Below, one piece after another: positions 36,701-53,091 of a stretch of DNA of 64,000 nucleotides. This stretch comes from Leptoclinus maculatus (Eukaryota > Chordata > Actinopteri > Perciformes > Stichaeidae): the NCBI GenBank assembly GCA_032191485.1, contig JAVDOI010000002.1, positions 6,775,577 through 6,839,576 of the forward strand, written 5' to 3'. Each line of letters starts with the position of its first letter. Within the stretch, counting starts at the first letter, position 1. The notes below the pieces were generated by a model, which saw only the letters and a program-made list of their open reading frames with translations, was not told where the DNA came from and ran no database searches. The position numbers and the translations under genes are program-made.

Positions 36701-38060
36701 GTCTGCCTTGCAAAATTTCATATCCAAAATACAAAAGAGATACTGTGACAAAAGCTGAATCGTTACGAATGTGCCCCCTTTTGTTTTGTACCACCATAGC
36801 ATAGTCCCATGGAAGAGCCTCATAACTCACACGAGAGGACGTTATGAAGGGTCAGTGACAGAATAAAGCGAATGAGAAAGTGAAAGACAGAACAGAGAAA
36901 TAGGAGAAGGCTATGTTGGGGAAACAAAGCCAATGAGGACAGAGCTAACCACTGTGGTGATGTGGAGTGATCAAATGAGGAAGGGAGAAAGTTACAAAAG
37001 AGAGAAGGAGGTGCTGATGAGTGAAGGACTTAGCTGTTGTAATTCTGCTGATTTGCCACTGAGAGCTGTGGATGACTGGTTAGCTTCCAGGCTGCATGGA
37101 TAATGATCGTTGATTCTTTCAAAACTTGCTTAGAAGACATTTTCACTCTCGAGGGCTTGTTTTAACACCTTTGGACTACTCTTGACTTCTTTTAGGATGA
37201 ACCTTGGCTGGTTTTGTTCAAACTGCTGTGGTGTCTGGGTTATTACATCTTATTAAAAGCCTATTTTCGAGTTTTCTGAGCAGTTGTTGGAGGATTTCAT
37301 CATGTTCACTGCTTTGCAGTTAATCAGTTTTCATAGGAGTTTGGTAATCCATCCGTGTTCTGTGGGTCTGGGGAAAAAACAGGTCTGGGAAAGATTTTGG
37401 GGGATTATGGTGTGGGTAGACTGAGTGAGAAATGTGATTTCATGAATTGTTAGTTATTCCCATCATGATCAACAGAGTTGAAAAATGTTTAAAATTAAGA
37501 AAAAGAAATGTCATGAGCGTACTGAGACAAAAAGGAAAAGAGATGGTGTTGGAGGAAAAACCAGAAAGAATAGAAACAGAAACCGCTGATTGTTAGTTGT
37601 CACCTAAAATGTAAATATCCCCAAAAAATGCATTCCGTTTGAGACCCCGATTATGAAAAGTGAATTAATGATCTTGGATAGTGTTTCTGTTTCCCTGTGA
37701 GAAACATAAACACGGTGAGGCCACGTTGTGTCTCTGCAGACCGGATGAGCTCAGGTCAAATCATAAATCGTTAAAAAAACAGCCTCATTTTAAAATTCAT
37801 TCTCAACCTGCATACATTTGACAGCAAGACACTTTCACCCAGGTATGAGCGAGAAAGTGTAGTGGCTCTGTGTGTAAACATGTGTGTGTGTGTGTGTGTT
37901 TGTGTGTGTGTTTGTGTATGTGTCCTGTGTGTGCACTGAACGCATAAATCCAGCCACAAAGCTGTTAAGGTGGTAATGCTCTGAAACCCTGGGTCAGGCA
38001 ATCACAACAGGCAGCGGTGCAATGATGTACAGCACCAAACACACATGCACACATGTGCAT

Positions 38061-38111
<51 letters not shown>

Positions 38112-38911
38112 TAAACACACACACACACACACACACACACGCATAAACCTCTCATTATAAGACTACTGCGCCCCCCCCCCCCCCCACACTGCTTCTCCTC
38201 CCATGCGGCTGTTTGTGTTTTTGTTTTGCTCTCACTCTGTCTGCTGCTGCGTCTGTTGTGTGGAAACTGCTGCAAAGCCAAATTAAAAATGAATCATATC
38301 CTTTGATAACGCGATTCAGCTGTGGGAATTATTAGGCCAGATCGAGCTTCTTCTTCTTCTTTTTTTTAAAAGTAACGACACATCAGCTCATCATATTATG
38401 GACTGTAGCTTCATTGAAGGTGAAGAGGGAATACAGAGGGAGGAAAAAGGACGAGGACGTACACAAGGACCTTTCAAGTAGTAAACAAGTTAATATGACC
38501 ACAAATGCTTAAAGCTGACACCTCACATCATTGAGGCAAATTGGTAGAAATCAGCTCAGCTAACATGTCGACAAGGTGCCAAAAAGCCCAGGGCAGCAAC
38601 ATCCTGTCGTGAGACCAACATGTAATCTGTAGCTGTAATAATCAATTCCAGTGCAATTAAAATGTTGGCCAATAAATATCTGGCACATACACCTTCATAA
38701 AATCTAACTATAAAAAATACCCTTGTACAGCATAACTGAAAACACTGCTTCTGGTGCATTAAGCACTTTAAAGACAATAAAACAACACTTAACCGCCAAC
38801 TGCATAAATAATCTAAATGCCAGGCAGGAATTAATGCCAGTGTTAGAAGCACCAAATAAGCACAGGCTGTCTGTCAATTAAAAAAATACATACAAGCATC
38901 ATATATCTGGG
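36701..38911. other. Intron sequence, nothing coding seen
   Basis: Contents: (GT)n at 37880-37921, a (CA)n compound at 38061-38151, and a C-run at 38171-38187. The remainder is unique AT-rich sequence. Confidence 0.5.
38061..38151. repeat. (CA)n compound microsatellite with CGCGCG start
   Basis: acacacgcgcgcacac leads into two CA runs separated by gcataaa; a second gcataaa closes the array. Confidence 0.93.
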
Positions 38912-40846
38912 CAGTGGTGGAAGAACTCATGTCTTACTCTTAAGTATCAATACCACACTGCTCCACAACAAGAAAAAGTATTACGTAAAATATTATCAAC
39001 CTAAAAGTAGCGAGTGTGCAGTCAAATATTTTACGATTAATATTTAAGGTTGTGCTGATTTGACTTCCTTTAGTTTGATCTACAGCAATGCATCATATTC
39101 TATAAGATCATCGCATGTTTTGTGGTGTCTCTGTCCCGTGAGAACCACGTATCTCTAAAGAAATCAGGAAACCGCTCTGTGTCATCAGGCAGCTTGTCCC
39201 AGAGATCAGGACCAGAGTAACTGAAGGCACCGGAATCTAATTCTGGGTTTTAGCTAGAAGACCTCTGCCTGATGACCTGAAAAGGTCTGATCAGGTGTTA
39301 ATCGGAGAGCAAGTCAGAAATGTGCTGAGGAGCCAAACCATCAAGAGCTTTATAGACTATTAGCAGGATTGTGAAAGTGATTCTGTCTTGTGCCGGAAGC
39401 CAGTGAAGTCATTTCAGTATCAGAGTAATATGTTTAAATGTCCATGTTGGTTTTAAGGATTCTGTCTGCGTCATTTTGAATAATGCAAATTGTAATTTGA
39501 AAAGTAAAAAGTACAATATTTGCCTCCGAGATATCAGTAGAAGTATAAAGTTGCATGAAATAAAAACACACACACACACTCTAACTCACTTTATTAGCAT
39601 TGTACCACTTATCCTAAGTTATTCCACTGAAAAGCCATGTGTTCAAGGACACAGGCAATTGAATGACCCACTGGGGATCCAAACAACCATTTCCATCGGC
39701 CATTCTATTCCTCTACTGTATTGTGTTTCATCAACAGCGCTTTCTATTTCCTTTATTGTTCAGCCGCAGTGGCGCTTTCCATCATCGGCTTTGACAGGTG
39801 TTTAGAGCCAAGAGATAAACGTGTGCACACGGCTCTGCTTTCCTGAAACTGTTACAGCAGTGGACCAGATGAATCGAGCATTTTAAAGTGAGGTGTGCAG
39901 TCTGTGCAGTCCAAACTAAGTTTTTCGCGTCAAGGCCTGTGGGGTGGTATAAACTGATGATGTGGGGTTTAGTTGCTTTTTCATTTTAGACCAAAGGTTT
40001 TCAGGTACCGCAAGCAAAAAAAGAAATACAAAAATCAATTCAAATATCAAATGTAAAATGACATGAAACAGATCAAACACTTCTTCAAAAATGACTTCAC
40101 AATGAAACTTGTCGTTGATGTAAAACGGGTCTTCATGCTTCGGTGCTTATGTCCCCTTTATTGTTGGAGCGATTTCTAAACTCACCTTGCATGAAAAAGA
40201 GCTTGTGTTTCTTCTTTTTGCTAAAGCAGTGAGGCTTCGTCCTCCTCCTCCTCCTCCATGCTTGATCTGGACCCCAAAAGAACCCTCTTTCAGGCTGCAG
40301 CAGTATAAAATATACAAACTTTGACCCGACCAAAGTGCACTCAAATAATCAAGGAATTATTGTTTCTGCATTCTTATGGAAGAATAGTGAATATATAGTC
40401 AACCTAAACATTTCATTCACTTTATGCTTCCCTTTGCCAGAACATCTGCTCTTTAAAATGAAGGCCAGAGTGATCTTTGGCAGTTGTACTGTAAAAGTGA
40501 TTACATTATTTTCAGCACTAAAACACACTCTTAGCTCTTAGCCGACTGCTGGCTTTCACGCACCAGACCTGAAGTTTTCTTTGACGCATTTTACTCGTTG
40601 TAACTTCTTCCTCTGAATAAAGGGTTTAACCGGTTAAACCAGTGACGTTGAGGTTAACAGCTCAGAGAAGCAGCGCAGCACTGGGGGATGACAGTTCAGT
40701 GTGTTTTATACATCCGACCAAACTAGCCAGTAATAATAATCCAATGATACCTCTGACAGGGTGCTTTAACGTCTGTACTTCTACTTGAGTCAAATTACGA
40801 ATGCAAGACTTCTACTTCTCAATCTCAATACTTCCTCCACCCCCAG
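38912..40846. mobile_element. Possible 1.9-kb inverted-repeat element ('cagtggtggaagaa' family)
   Basis: The left end cagtggtggaagaactcatg (38912-38931) and the complement of the right end (ctgggggtggaggaagtatt, from 40827-40846) are similar. Both resemble the ends of a repeat ubiquitous in fish ('GGTGGAAGAAGTACTCAGATCC'). Another copy of the right end is at 45542-45589. The interior contains a further repeat-like fragment at 39125-39445 (gagctttatagact, gccggaagccagtgaagt). It could also be two unrelated ends, so confidence is moderate. Confidence 0.45.
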
Positions 40847-41110
40847 ATGTATATGCATACTATGCTGTATTTCTGTGTATATAAACAGCGATGTGTCTCC
40901 ACATGCATGTCCGATAGATGCTGCTGTGTCAGCTGTGTTACGATTGTAACTCCGCACCACACCTCAGTGCAGCAGAGCCCAGAGAGACAGATTGCTGCAG
41001 AGCTCTGAAGTTCCTCAGCTCAACTGTTGCTGCAGTGACTCCACAACACGTTTTCTGTCTCCTGTCCAATTCGTGGGCAAATGGTCCATTTCGTCCTCTT
41101 TCTCCCTCCT

Positions 41111-41180
41111 CCAGTCAACCAAGTTCATTTGTGTAGCACCTTTTTGACAGCAAGGCCATTTAAAGTGCTTTACCTAAGAC
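41111..41180 (+). repeat. Dispersed repeat fragment
   Basis: aagttcatttgtgtagcacc (41121-41140) and caaggccatttaaagtgctt (41151-41170) match from memory a common fish repeat ('tttatttgtatagcacc... caaggccattcaaagtgctttaca'). Confidence 0.55.
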
Positions 41181-41624
41181 GTGAAGGCATCGAGAATAGA
41201 TATAGAAGTCGGACAAATTAAAACAATTCTCATACTATTACAGAATGTGCACTTTATCCTAAGTGTTTTCAACTGCTCCCAGTCGAGCACATTATATTTT
41301 AAAATGGAAAGATTCTGCGTTGATACAGCGACAGAACATAATCAGGAGTTTAGTTACTTATATTTTGTAACTCTCCTATGATGTCTGTTTCACTTGGCTG
41401 TCCACTAACGTGTTGCTCTTGCTACCAATATTAACTATTGAGCAAATGGCAGGTTTTCCAGATTTAAATATACATGTTTCTATAAAATTCATAGTACAGG
41501 TTCCTGTATTTAAAGGCACGTCTTGCATATAGAGGAACTTGTCGTTTTCACTGCTCCGCAGAGTAAAACAATACTTTCCTCTAACAGATTCTTTAGAGGG
41601 TAGACTAACGTTAGTATTCTCTAC

Positions 41625-42299
41625 CTGGACCCTATTTTCCCATAGTTTATGTCCAAGTGACTAATGACTACTGGGGATAAAAATGTTTTTGAAATTTGTC
41701 CAGTATTGACCGAGAACGTTGCAGACAGCAGTCGCTTAACGGTCTGCATAACAATCGCTTGGGGCGCCTCCTCATCGGTAATGTAGGTCCATTAAATGTG
41801 CTCGTTTTAGCCACTGACAGGCTCAGACTGTTATCGTTAGCGTCTCACAGCATTAATGGACCAAACAGAGAAATAAAACGTTTTTCTTACCTTCTGTGGA
41901 GAAGTCTCCTTCTGAAATCTCGCTTAACATCCACGTTATGTCGAAATCAGCTTAATATTCAGCAATATTGAAAATCTTCTCGACAACACTAAGCTACGCT
42001 TTCCGTACTCCAACAAAACAAACTCTTACAACATCAGCACTCCTTGCTTCAACTCTCATTCAAGTTTTTAGCGTTGTCATCCGGCAACAAGTCACATGAC
42101 AAAAAAAAAAACGAAGAGAAAGTGAAAAGTAAGAAACATGTTTTATGTCTCCGTGACACTTATAATATTAATTTGAGCCTGTCAGTGGCCCTAAGTGATT
42201 ACATTGCAGACTGTTTAGCGACTGCTGTCTGCAGCGTTCTCCCTCAATACTGGACCAATATCAAAAATAGACACAGAAACATGGGAAAATAGGGTCCAG
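41625..42299. mobile_element. MITE with perfect 19-bp ends and long inverted arms
   Basis: The ends ctggaccctattttcccat (41625-41643) and atgggaaaatagggtccag (42281-42299) are exact complements. Imperfect pairing continues inward for well over 100 bp: gtccagtattgaccgagaac on the left against the complement of ttctccctcaatactggacc on the right, and gcagacagcagtcgct on both. The interior holds shorter inverted pieces (gccactgacaggctc and gagcctgtcagtggc). There is no transposase. The two frames of 91 and 82 codons inside are artefacts of the arms. An 8-bp target-site duplication is not evident. Confidence 0.85.
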
Positions 42300-42895
42300 C
42301 TGGGGGTTAGAGATGAAAAATAGCCTCTTGGCTAACTCTGGTGCATTTATAGCAATGTTGTGTTAATGTGCACTGTCCCGAACCAAATAAACCAATAAAT
42401 AAATAAAGCTTATAAAATAAATAAATAAACCCCTTAACCTTTCCCACATCTTCCCTTTCTTCCCAGCTACTTACATTACACATCAAAATTGCAAAAGCCC
42501 AGTTGCCTCCTCTCGTCTCACCTCCTCTGCTCTCTGTTTTGCCTTTTTAATTCAGTTACTTGCATCCTTCCTACTTCTTCCGTGTGATATTTACATCAGA
42601 TTTTCTTCAAAGCCAAATCACCCAAATTAGCCCACCAGATATCTACCATAAGTTACGTAGTTCAAACACCACGTGTCACTTTATGTTTGAAAAGATGACA
42701 CATTACAGATCAATGAAGTGTGAGGTTTATTTTTGATCGGGGCTGTGGGCTGTTAACAAGGATCTGTGTCCTTTTTAACTTTCCAATCTGAAGGCCTTGT
42801 AGGAGGTTTGTGGGAGGCTCCATTGTTAAAGTGTGTGAATACATCCCCGTCTACATTCAGTCTAACAATGTTTTGCGAACTCCTCATAACTGGAG

Positions 42896-42897
<2 letters not shown>

Positions 42898-42940
<43 letters not shown>
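42898..42940. repeat. (GT)n microsatellite
   Basis: A perfect GT run of about 42 bp. Confidence 0.95.
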
Positions 42941-45126
<2,186 letters not shown>

Positions 45127-45541
45127 TTTTTCATCTATACGCACAATAACATACAGAAACTTGTAGCGACAGGCTGCAGAGTGCAGTGCCTATATGTGTT
45201 GAGACCAATCTCAGCAGTCGTTTCTCACCTTTCGGCCAAAAAGCCGGGTTATTCATCTTCTCATACCAGCCGACAGACAGAGAGAGAAGGAGACAGAGAG
45301 GGAAAGTAAAAGTTGAAGTTGAAACAAGAAAGTTTCCAGCGGGTTAAAGTAGGAAATTGACAAGCTACCCAGCAGTACACATACAATAAAATGATCGCAA
45401 CATTTACCAGCTGCAACGTTAAGGTGACATACACATCAATAATCATAATTGTGATGCTATTACATTCATGCACTGTTACTTGAATACAATTTTATATGCA
45501 TGGTTTTTTACGTGTAAAAGAGTGTCCCTAAACTGTGGGAC

Positions 45542-45589
45542 TGCTACTTTTACTTAAATAAAAGATTTGAGTACTTCTTCCACTGCTGT
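45542..45589 (-). repeat. Terminal fragment of the 'ggtggaagaagta' repeat family
   Basis: tgctacttttacttaaataa and gagtacttcttccactgct match, on the minus strand, the left end of the family seen at 38912. Only this end was found here. Confidence 0.6.
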
Positions 45590-48070
45590 TCCTTATATAT
45601 TCGTTGTTTGTTGCAAAAGGGTCTAAATCAGTACCCATGACACGGAGAATAATACATCAGTGTAATACAAAATTCCAATTGCTTTGTTGTTGCAGTCGGA
45701 AACAAAACACCACACTATAGTTGCTGTACTCATACAAAATTGACCCAGAATGCAAAACTGAATTAAACGGCTGAATGTATTACAGTGCGAGTATCCCACA
45801 AATGTGAGTCTTGTTTCCCATTTCCAGTAAAAAAAATAGCTCATTTACAGTAATCGTTTTTAAATGTGGATTATTACCATGTGTGTGTGTGGTTTAGGTA
45901 GGATTTGCCTCATACAATATGTTACTCGCATTCCACGGCAGCTAATTGGGGTTTTACTCTGTATGTTGTTGTGTGTAACATGTCACATGATTGATGAGAC
46001 CGTGATGGGTTCAGGGTCTACCGTCGATACCACCACTTTATCATTTTGTCGTCTGCTCGCCTCCCTTGAATCCCCCACCTCCGACCCACACACATGCTCA
46101 TTCTCATACTAACACACACAGTAACATCCACAATAACTGCAACAACAACGACGACAACAACACAGAGCCGTGCTTAACATTTGCCATCTCGAAATAGAGG
46201 TTTTCTGTTACACTCAAGGCAGCAGTTAGTTCAAATCAGACCTGAAGAGTACAACATAATAAATAATGTATCTGACACTTACTCGCCCTCACTTCCAGTA
46301 TTATATTATATTAAAACATGCCACAAAAGCCTGCGTGCATTACAAAAAAAAAGCCGCAGAGTGTATCTCTGCTATCTTTATACTGAACAGGATTGTGTTT
46401 GCTCTTTGCACTCGGGATTAATAACACAGTGCCTGAGCTATAATGAAAATCAATCATGATTCAGGCCTGCAGTTACAACGTGTGATGACACTGTCATCAT
46501 AGTACACAAGAGCCACTGTGCTGTCTGCAGAGTCAACAGCAAATATTGAATTCAATATTTTACCTGCGTCTTTCTAAGTACTTTGGAAGCATCCCATCGT
46601 CACTGGAGGTATGCCCGGTTTTCTAATACTCTGACTGTCAACTCTTTCCAATTTGAATATTTTTTTCAGCTGGTCACAATGATGCCAGTGTTGTGCCAAG
46701 TACTGTCTTCATTTATATGTTTTGTTTTGTAAACCAGTGAATCATGCACTTTTGTAGTGTAATAATTGCACCGAATACTAATAACACCAGATTTTAGTGT
46801 GACAAAATATTGTTGAGACGCCCATGTCCAGATTCAAGATTGCAACAAAACAAAATGTTTAACTTGGGGGACTATAATGCAATTGTAAAAAGTCAGAGTT
46901 CCTCAAAAACCTTTGCATCATGATTGCTCTCAGGGTCATTAGTCTGAATTTGAGTCGTACTGCACACATGCCCAAACACACACACACACACACGCACACA
47001 CTCACATTTGGCAGCAGTGACACAGTCAATATGTGTTCTAATTATACCGATGCTCTATCAACGTTTTAAATGTCTTCATGATGCAACACTGACGCTACAT
47101 GAGGGACAGAAAGAGAGAATAATAGCCGAATGGACAGGGCAGCGAGAGAGGAAAATAGAGTTTGAATTCCTGTCCTTGAGCTGCAGTGAAAACAATATAG
47201 CATCCCCAATGGGCCACTGTGAAATAACAGAGTCGACAGAAAATGACTGGGGAAGTGAGATTCCTCATCTCTACATGACAGCAATGATGGTCAGAATGCA
47301 ACTCGTCTTATCCGTCCGCTCCTCCCTCTCACCAGTCATCTCTCTTTCAATCCATCATCTTCATCCCCATTTTACGCTTCTTCCCCTGCTCTCCTTTCCC
47401 TCCTTTCCCCTCCTCTTGCTATCTTCCTCGTAAACTCCCCAGCCTGCCTAACCCCTCTGGTTTCTAACCCCACATTACTTGCTAATATAACACTGAAGAG
47501 CTGCGATTCTGTTCAGTAATATTGATATCCAGCTGCAGCTGTAGAAACACCTGGTGTGTTTACGTCAATGACCATATTGTGTCCTTGTCTTTCAAAGAAT
47601 ATACAGTCTGTGGTTGTCTAGATGCTAAATGAAATAGTCTAGTCCGCTGTATACAGCTAGTTTAACTGATGACCCTGGTTATTAGAGAGACCACCCTTCA
47701 ACAGTCAGGCTCTGTTGCCCTCAGGCTCTCTGGCAGGTTGCTCTGAGGGGTGCAAACAGAGATATGAAATGCTCTTTCTACTGCAGATGCTGGCCTTCTA
47801 ACATCCAAAAGGCCAACACCAGAGGACAGAATGGGTGCACCAGGAGCGTAATCTTGAAAAGAAAACAGCATGTCTGGGTCATAAACTCAGGCTGCAGTGT
47901 GTTAAGCCATTTGAAAATAATTGGCAAAGTAGAAAGGGAAAGTTTTTTTCTGACATTTGCATGTGTGGGAACACCCTAAATACTCTCCTGTAGATACATG
48001 TTGATTTGGTTATCACCTTACACTAGTCCTGGTTTTCAAAGAGCCTTATAAATATTTATATTCCTACACG
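45590..48070. other. Intron sequence, nothing coding seen
   Basis: One small (CA)n at 46977-46994 and a C/T-rich stretch (47320-47430). The 141-codon frame at 47008-47433 has no domain. Confidence 0.5.
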
Positions 48071-48230
48071 CCAGCGACAGCGACGAAGCATTTTGTTTCC
48101 GTCCGTCTATTCTTGTGAATGCGATATCTCAGAAACACCTGGAGGGATTTTCTTCAAATTTGGCACGAGCGTCCACTTGGACTCAATGATGAATTAATTA
48201 GATCACCGTCTCAGGAACAGTGCTTACAAG
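48071..48230 (+). repeat. Dispersed teleost-type repeat fragment
   Basis: Recognisable blocks are cgtccgtctattcttgtgaa, gcgatatctcagaaacacct and tcttcaaatttggcacgagc followed by gtccacttggactcaatgat. I know this sequence as a frequent fish repeat; the element class is not assigned. Confidence 0.65.
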
Positions 48231-48540
48231 TTTTGTTCAGCGAGATAATCTTCACAAATGAACACCGCTTTTAGATTGTTGAAGTGTAAATACAACCTAA
48301 TAACAAACTACCCCACCGTCGCATGAGGTCACCACCAGTAAGCTTAAGGTCGGGTCGCGTTCGGCGTGATGACGTTTAGTGGAACCACATGTTCAATTTA
48401 TGTTAACCCCAGACCTTATATCAGGCATCTAACCAAAAATACAATCACAAAACCCCATCGACTATTAGACAAAGGAACCAGAAGTGCAAACACGTCAACT
48501 CATTTCCGGGCTTTAGGACTCATTCCTGCAGGACTCTACT
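48231..48540 (+). repeat. Dispersed repeat, copy 1 of a pair (relative at 62484-62898)
   Basis: It shares in the same order and orientation with the downstream copy: ttttgttcag, atcttcacaaatgaa, agaccttatatcaggc (copy 2 agacgttatatcaggc), and gactcattcctgcag followed by actcta. Spacing differs by about 100 bp between copies because copy 2 carries an insertion-like T-rich stretch. Confidence 0.75.
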
Positions 48541-51500
48541 CTGGTGTTTTTTTACGCAACTTAACCGCACTTTCCTGTGCCGTTGTAAGTCACAGCATGC
48601 AGATGTTGAGTGAAAAGCTCTGATAAATCCATTGACACAGTTAGCACAACATTTCAAACAAACAGTAACCAAAGTGAGCAACTTTTTGAGGTGATGATAT
48701 GTCAATGCTGTGTTTACAGTTTGTTGTTCTGCCCCTAAGTGGCCCCAAAAAAACCTTTTGATATTAAAGCAGGTTGTTTAAGTTATATGACAAGTATAAC
48801 CTCTATTACTTTCCACAGCGCCAACTGTTATCATAACCAATGTGTTATTAGCAATTTTCTTTTCTTTTTTCCATTTCCATTTACTGCCAGTAAAACAGAA
48901 AGCACCAGTGCATTAGCAGGGACTAAACCCTTTAGGACATGCTCTACTGTGATTATGGGAGAGTTGGCAGTGGTAACCACACTAAAAAATGTCCACTCAG
49001 GTATAATGGCAACAAAAGAGCCATTAATGTTAAGACTCTTCAGTCAAGTTACACAGCGGCTGATGTGAAACAAGCACGCTAGAGTTCATCTATTGCTCCA
49101 GGAAACAAAGTCACTTCATGTACGCTGTTCATTCCTTATCTGTCCTCAGTTGAAGGAATAAAAACACGGGTTACTGTTGGTCCCCATAACCAACAAACCC
49201 AGCACTCTATCCCAGTGCTCAGCTGCACTGTTTAACCACACAGGGTCCTTTAATCTGTTTACCAAAGTGGAGCACTGAGGCACAGAAACATGGTTACATA
49301 ACACAAGCCAACAGGTGAGAGATTTTGGGGAAAACACAGGCCGAAAGCTTCAGAAGCAAATAGAGAACACAAAGATAAAATAATGAGGTAGATGGGAAGA
49401 GAATGTGAGAAGAAGAAGGGGGTAGGCTTGTAAAATATAGAAGGAAAGTGGAAAAGGGGCATACAATGGCTTTCTTTTTGTGTTGATTCATTTCTACAAT
49501 CCTGAATGGATATAAATTTTCTCAAATTTGAATGGAGCCTCTGTCTTGAATCTACATTAAGGCAGAGCCAGCACTGACAACCAGACGGTGACAACGCTTT
49601 GTCACCAGGATCCCGAGACAAAAGAAAAACTAGCCTGCCTTAATTATTGTTTTTTCTAGTAAATGAGACAGGTTGTGAATTGACAGAATGATTAATTCAG
49701 TAGAAGCGTGAGAACGCAAACTAATGCGAGGATGCACATTTGATGACATTAGCCAAGAAGTCCTGTGCTCTAAATGAACAAAAAGGGTAATTTGTCATCC
49801 AGGAGAACAATCCACACCATTTTGACTCAATATTGTTGTTGACGCCACATGATTCTGCCTATATTTGAAATCATTTTCCTCATGCATTTACCTGAAATAT
49901 CCTCTATGTATCTCCAAATGTTTTAAGGAAGCATCCCTTAGATGTATACAGTAAATTCTAGCTACTTACTTCAGAGTACTCCTGAGTCCTTTCCCATCTA
50001 TTTCTAATGTGTTTTTCCTCCATTGTCAGGCTGTATGGGCCCTTTTATACTTGAGAGTCAATTTACAGGTCAAATCAACCCTTAATTACAGATGTGTGCC
50101 CTACGAGATGCAATGGAAATGATCAAACAATGCGTATATTGTTTGTTTTGCAGCCAGCTGGATCTCTGGGGAATCTTCCTATTATTTTCTTCCTGTGCAG
50201 ATGTACATTTGTGAAAGACGCAACCCACTTATGCCAGGATTTTTTTAATTTCACAAACACAAAGCCATAATTAAACAATATGTATTCTTGACAGACTTTA
50301 ACTCCCAGCAGCTGCAGCTGCTTACACATTTCAGCCATTGGGAACACTGAGGACGACTGAGGGCTGAAACATGTGTATGAAATCCTTTTTTTTCCATATG
50401 CATTAGGAGTAGAATATAAAAGACAGACACAGGGGACGTTGTGGGACCTCCTCCTCTTGTTCTCTCATGTTTTCTGATGAGCAGGCAGCCCTCATGTGTC
50501 CTTCGCTTCTTGCTTTCAGTGCGACTCCCTTCCAGCCACGCTAGCTGTGTGAATCTCTTTGTTCTTTCCTCTCATTTCCTCTTTTATTACCGTCTTTCCA
50601 CTCATTCATCATCCTCTCCTTCTCTCCTCCATTCGGTGTGTTTAGCGTTATGAACCACTGTGAAGTGAAATGTAAAGGGACATTTACATTCCAGCCACAT
50701 GCTTCCTCTCCTCCTGGCTTTTTGTTCAAATGATGTGATAAATCTTAAGGGAGGGGAGGATCGCCATATATGCTGCATACATATTGTGGCAGAAAGGAAG
50801 TAGACGGCAAACCAGATGTTGATAGAAAACAATAGTAAACACTGCCAGCTGAGATTTTAAGGCAAGAGTTTAATATTCTGTCATGCCATAATAAAAAGTG
50901 AAAGAGGACGTTTGGAAATCTATTGGACAGCTGACTGTTAGAAGTGACAGAAACATTTGAGCGATAGAAGCAAATTACATGCTACAAGGCTTCAAAGTCA
51001 TTTGTCCGAGTGTAGCAAAAGGGATTTATGTTACCAAACAAATCATTTTGGGGTTTATTCAACAAAAAATTCAAACAAAAAGTGCTTTAGCCGCTCATAA
51101 TGCATTTTGTTTAAGGAACACAACTGCCTTGTTCCCTCCATGTAAAAAACAGAGCTAATATGCAATGAATTGATGAGAAGCATCGGGGGAAATATCAGAA
51201 ATGACCAGTGAAGTAGATTAATCAGGAGAGAGCAAGAAGTGTGACTAAAAACGATGTATTGCAATTGTATTATTTAGCTCATAGTTATGTTTATTTATTC
51301 AGTCAGAGGGGAAATCAATAGACATCCTGAAATGATAAATAGAAACAAAGAAGGCTGTTTATTAAGCAAGCCTTTATATTGTGTCAGCATGTAATAAATG
51401 GTCAGTGTTTTGTTGAACATTATCACCGTGACAAAGTGGAGACAATTTGTCATTGCAGAGCCCTGACATCCCACAATACAAACTGACGTGGCTTTTCAGG

Positions 51501-51818
51501 CTACAATTGTCACCCCCTCCCCGTCTTTTGCTTGCTGACTTGTCTTTTTACATTCCCTCGTCTTTCTTCCATCTCCAGCAGTGGAGGACACTCAAAGAAA
51601 AGTTTCAAAAGCACTTCTGCCCTGTTGATAGCCCTCCGAAACGGAGCAAATAAAGTCTGCATCACACTCAAAACACTACAGATCGTCAGCAGGAAAAACC
51701 TGTTTTGTAGTTTTCCGTCACACTTTACTGAGCCCTAACATTGTGCTTGTGCTTCTGAATGTAGTAAACCACAACAGTAACCCAATATAATCTCTCATCG
51801 CTCTCAACACGCGTGTGG

Positions 51819-51855
<37 letters not shown>

Positions 51856-52544
51856 CCAAAACTCCGTCGGGACTCAATGTGTCATGTACACGGTGCACGA
51901 TAACATATCACAGGTATGTAAACACACATACACCCACAGTCCTGCTGTTGGTTTCACGCTATTCCACTGATTGACAGTTGCCGGTGGTAACGTGCCAAGT
52001 AACGTAACAATGTGCCATCGAAAGGCAGTGAAGAAGAAACGCGGATGTAAACAACATTGTTTACAAATTTTTCCAAAAATCTGTTTTATGAGGAAGGATT
52101 TTTATTTTTCCAGCCTCAAGGATGCACACAATGTGTTTTGCTGAGGTAAACGTTTGTTTGTTTCGAAAAAAACTCCACAGGGTGCCTTTTATTCGGGACC
52201 ACGTGCATGTTTGTATTCATAAGCACGCTTGTTCCTTTGTTGATGACCCATTTAGTCGTTTTTCGTGGAAATCGTAGGTATTCGTTCACACGTTGTACTG
52301 TATCATCAAAGATATGGATGAAAGGTTATTTTGTATGTTTCTCAACTTATCATAATTGTAAATAATGTGCTTTTTTTACCTTAATGTTTTCGCTGTTGTG
52401 TACAACAGAACCTGAAAAAATTACACACATATTTAGTTATAATTAAAGTTATTGTTTAGGAATAGTCCATGTATTAGATAAAGAGAATATCTTGCTGCCA
52501 ATACATCTGACAGTCCAGCCTCTGCGTGTCTGTATGCAGAGACC

Positions 52545-52575
<31 letters not shown>

Positions 52576-53017
52576 TCACCTTCATCAATATGTTTACAGG
52601 CCTTCATTGCATGCACATAAGCACTCAACATATAATAAACCACTTTCCTCTGTTCTCATCCCCTCGTCGTCTGTCTGTGTCCCTCCCTCCCTCCATCTCT
52701 ACCTTCCTCTTTCCTCTAAGTGATGACTACCCCACCAGCTTAGCTCATGCTAATATCTCCAGCCATTAAGTAGATTTATGGCCCTGCCTTTCTGTGAGAG
52801 CTATAGGACCCTTTGTAAGACTCCCAATCAATGCTCTTTCTCCCAGCATGTCTCCCTGTTTTCATGTTTTGTTTGTGCCAGCAACATGTCACACGTACAT
52901 AGTCTAGATTCTTATCCAGATTGAAGATATTCAGAGCATTATTATAGAGGCAAAACAAATTAATCTTTTATATGAAGATATATTGGAGTATTGTTTACCT
53001 GAGCAGAGAATGAAGTC

Positions 53018-53021
<4 letters not shown>
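48541..53021. other. Intron sequence, nothing coding seen
   Basis: (GT)n at 51821-51854 and 52551-52575. No frame with a domain was seen. The rest is unique sequence. Confidence 0.5.

Positions 53022-53087
<66 letters not shown>
53022..53087. repeat. (GT)n microsatellite
   Basis: A perfect GT run of about 66 bp. Confidence 0.96.
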
Positions 53088-53091
<4 letters not shown>

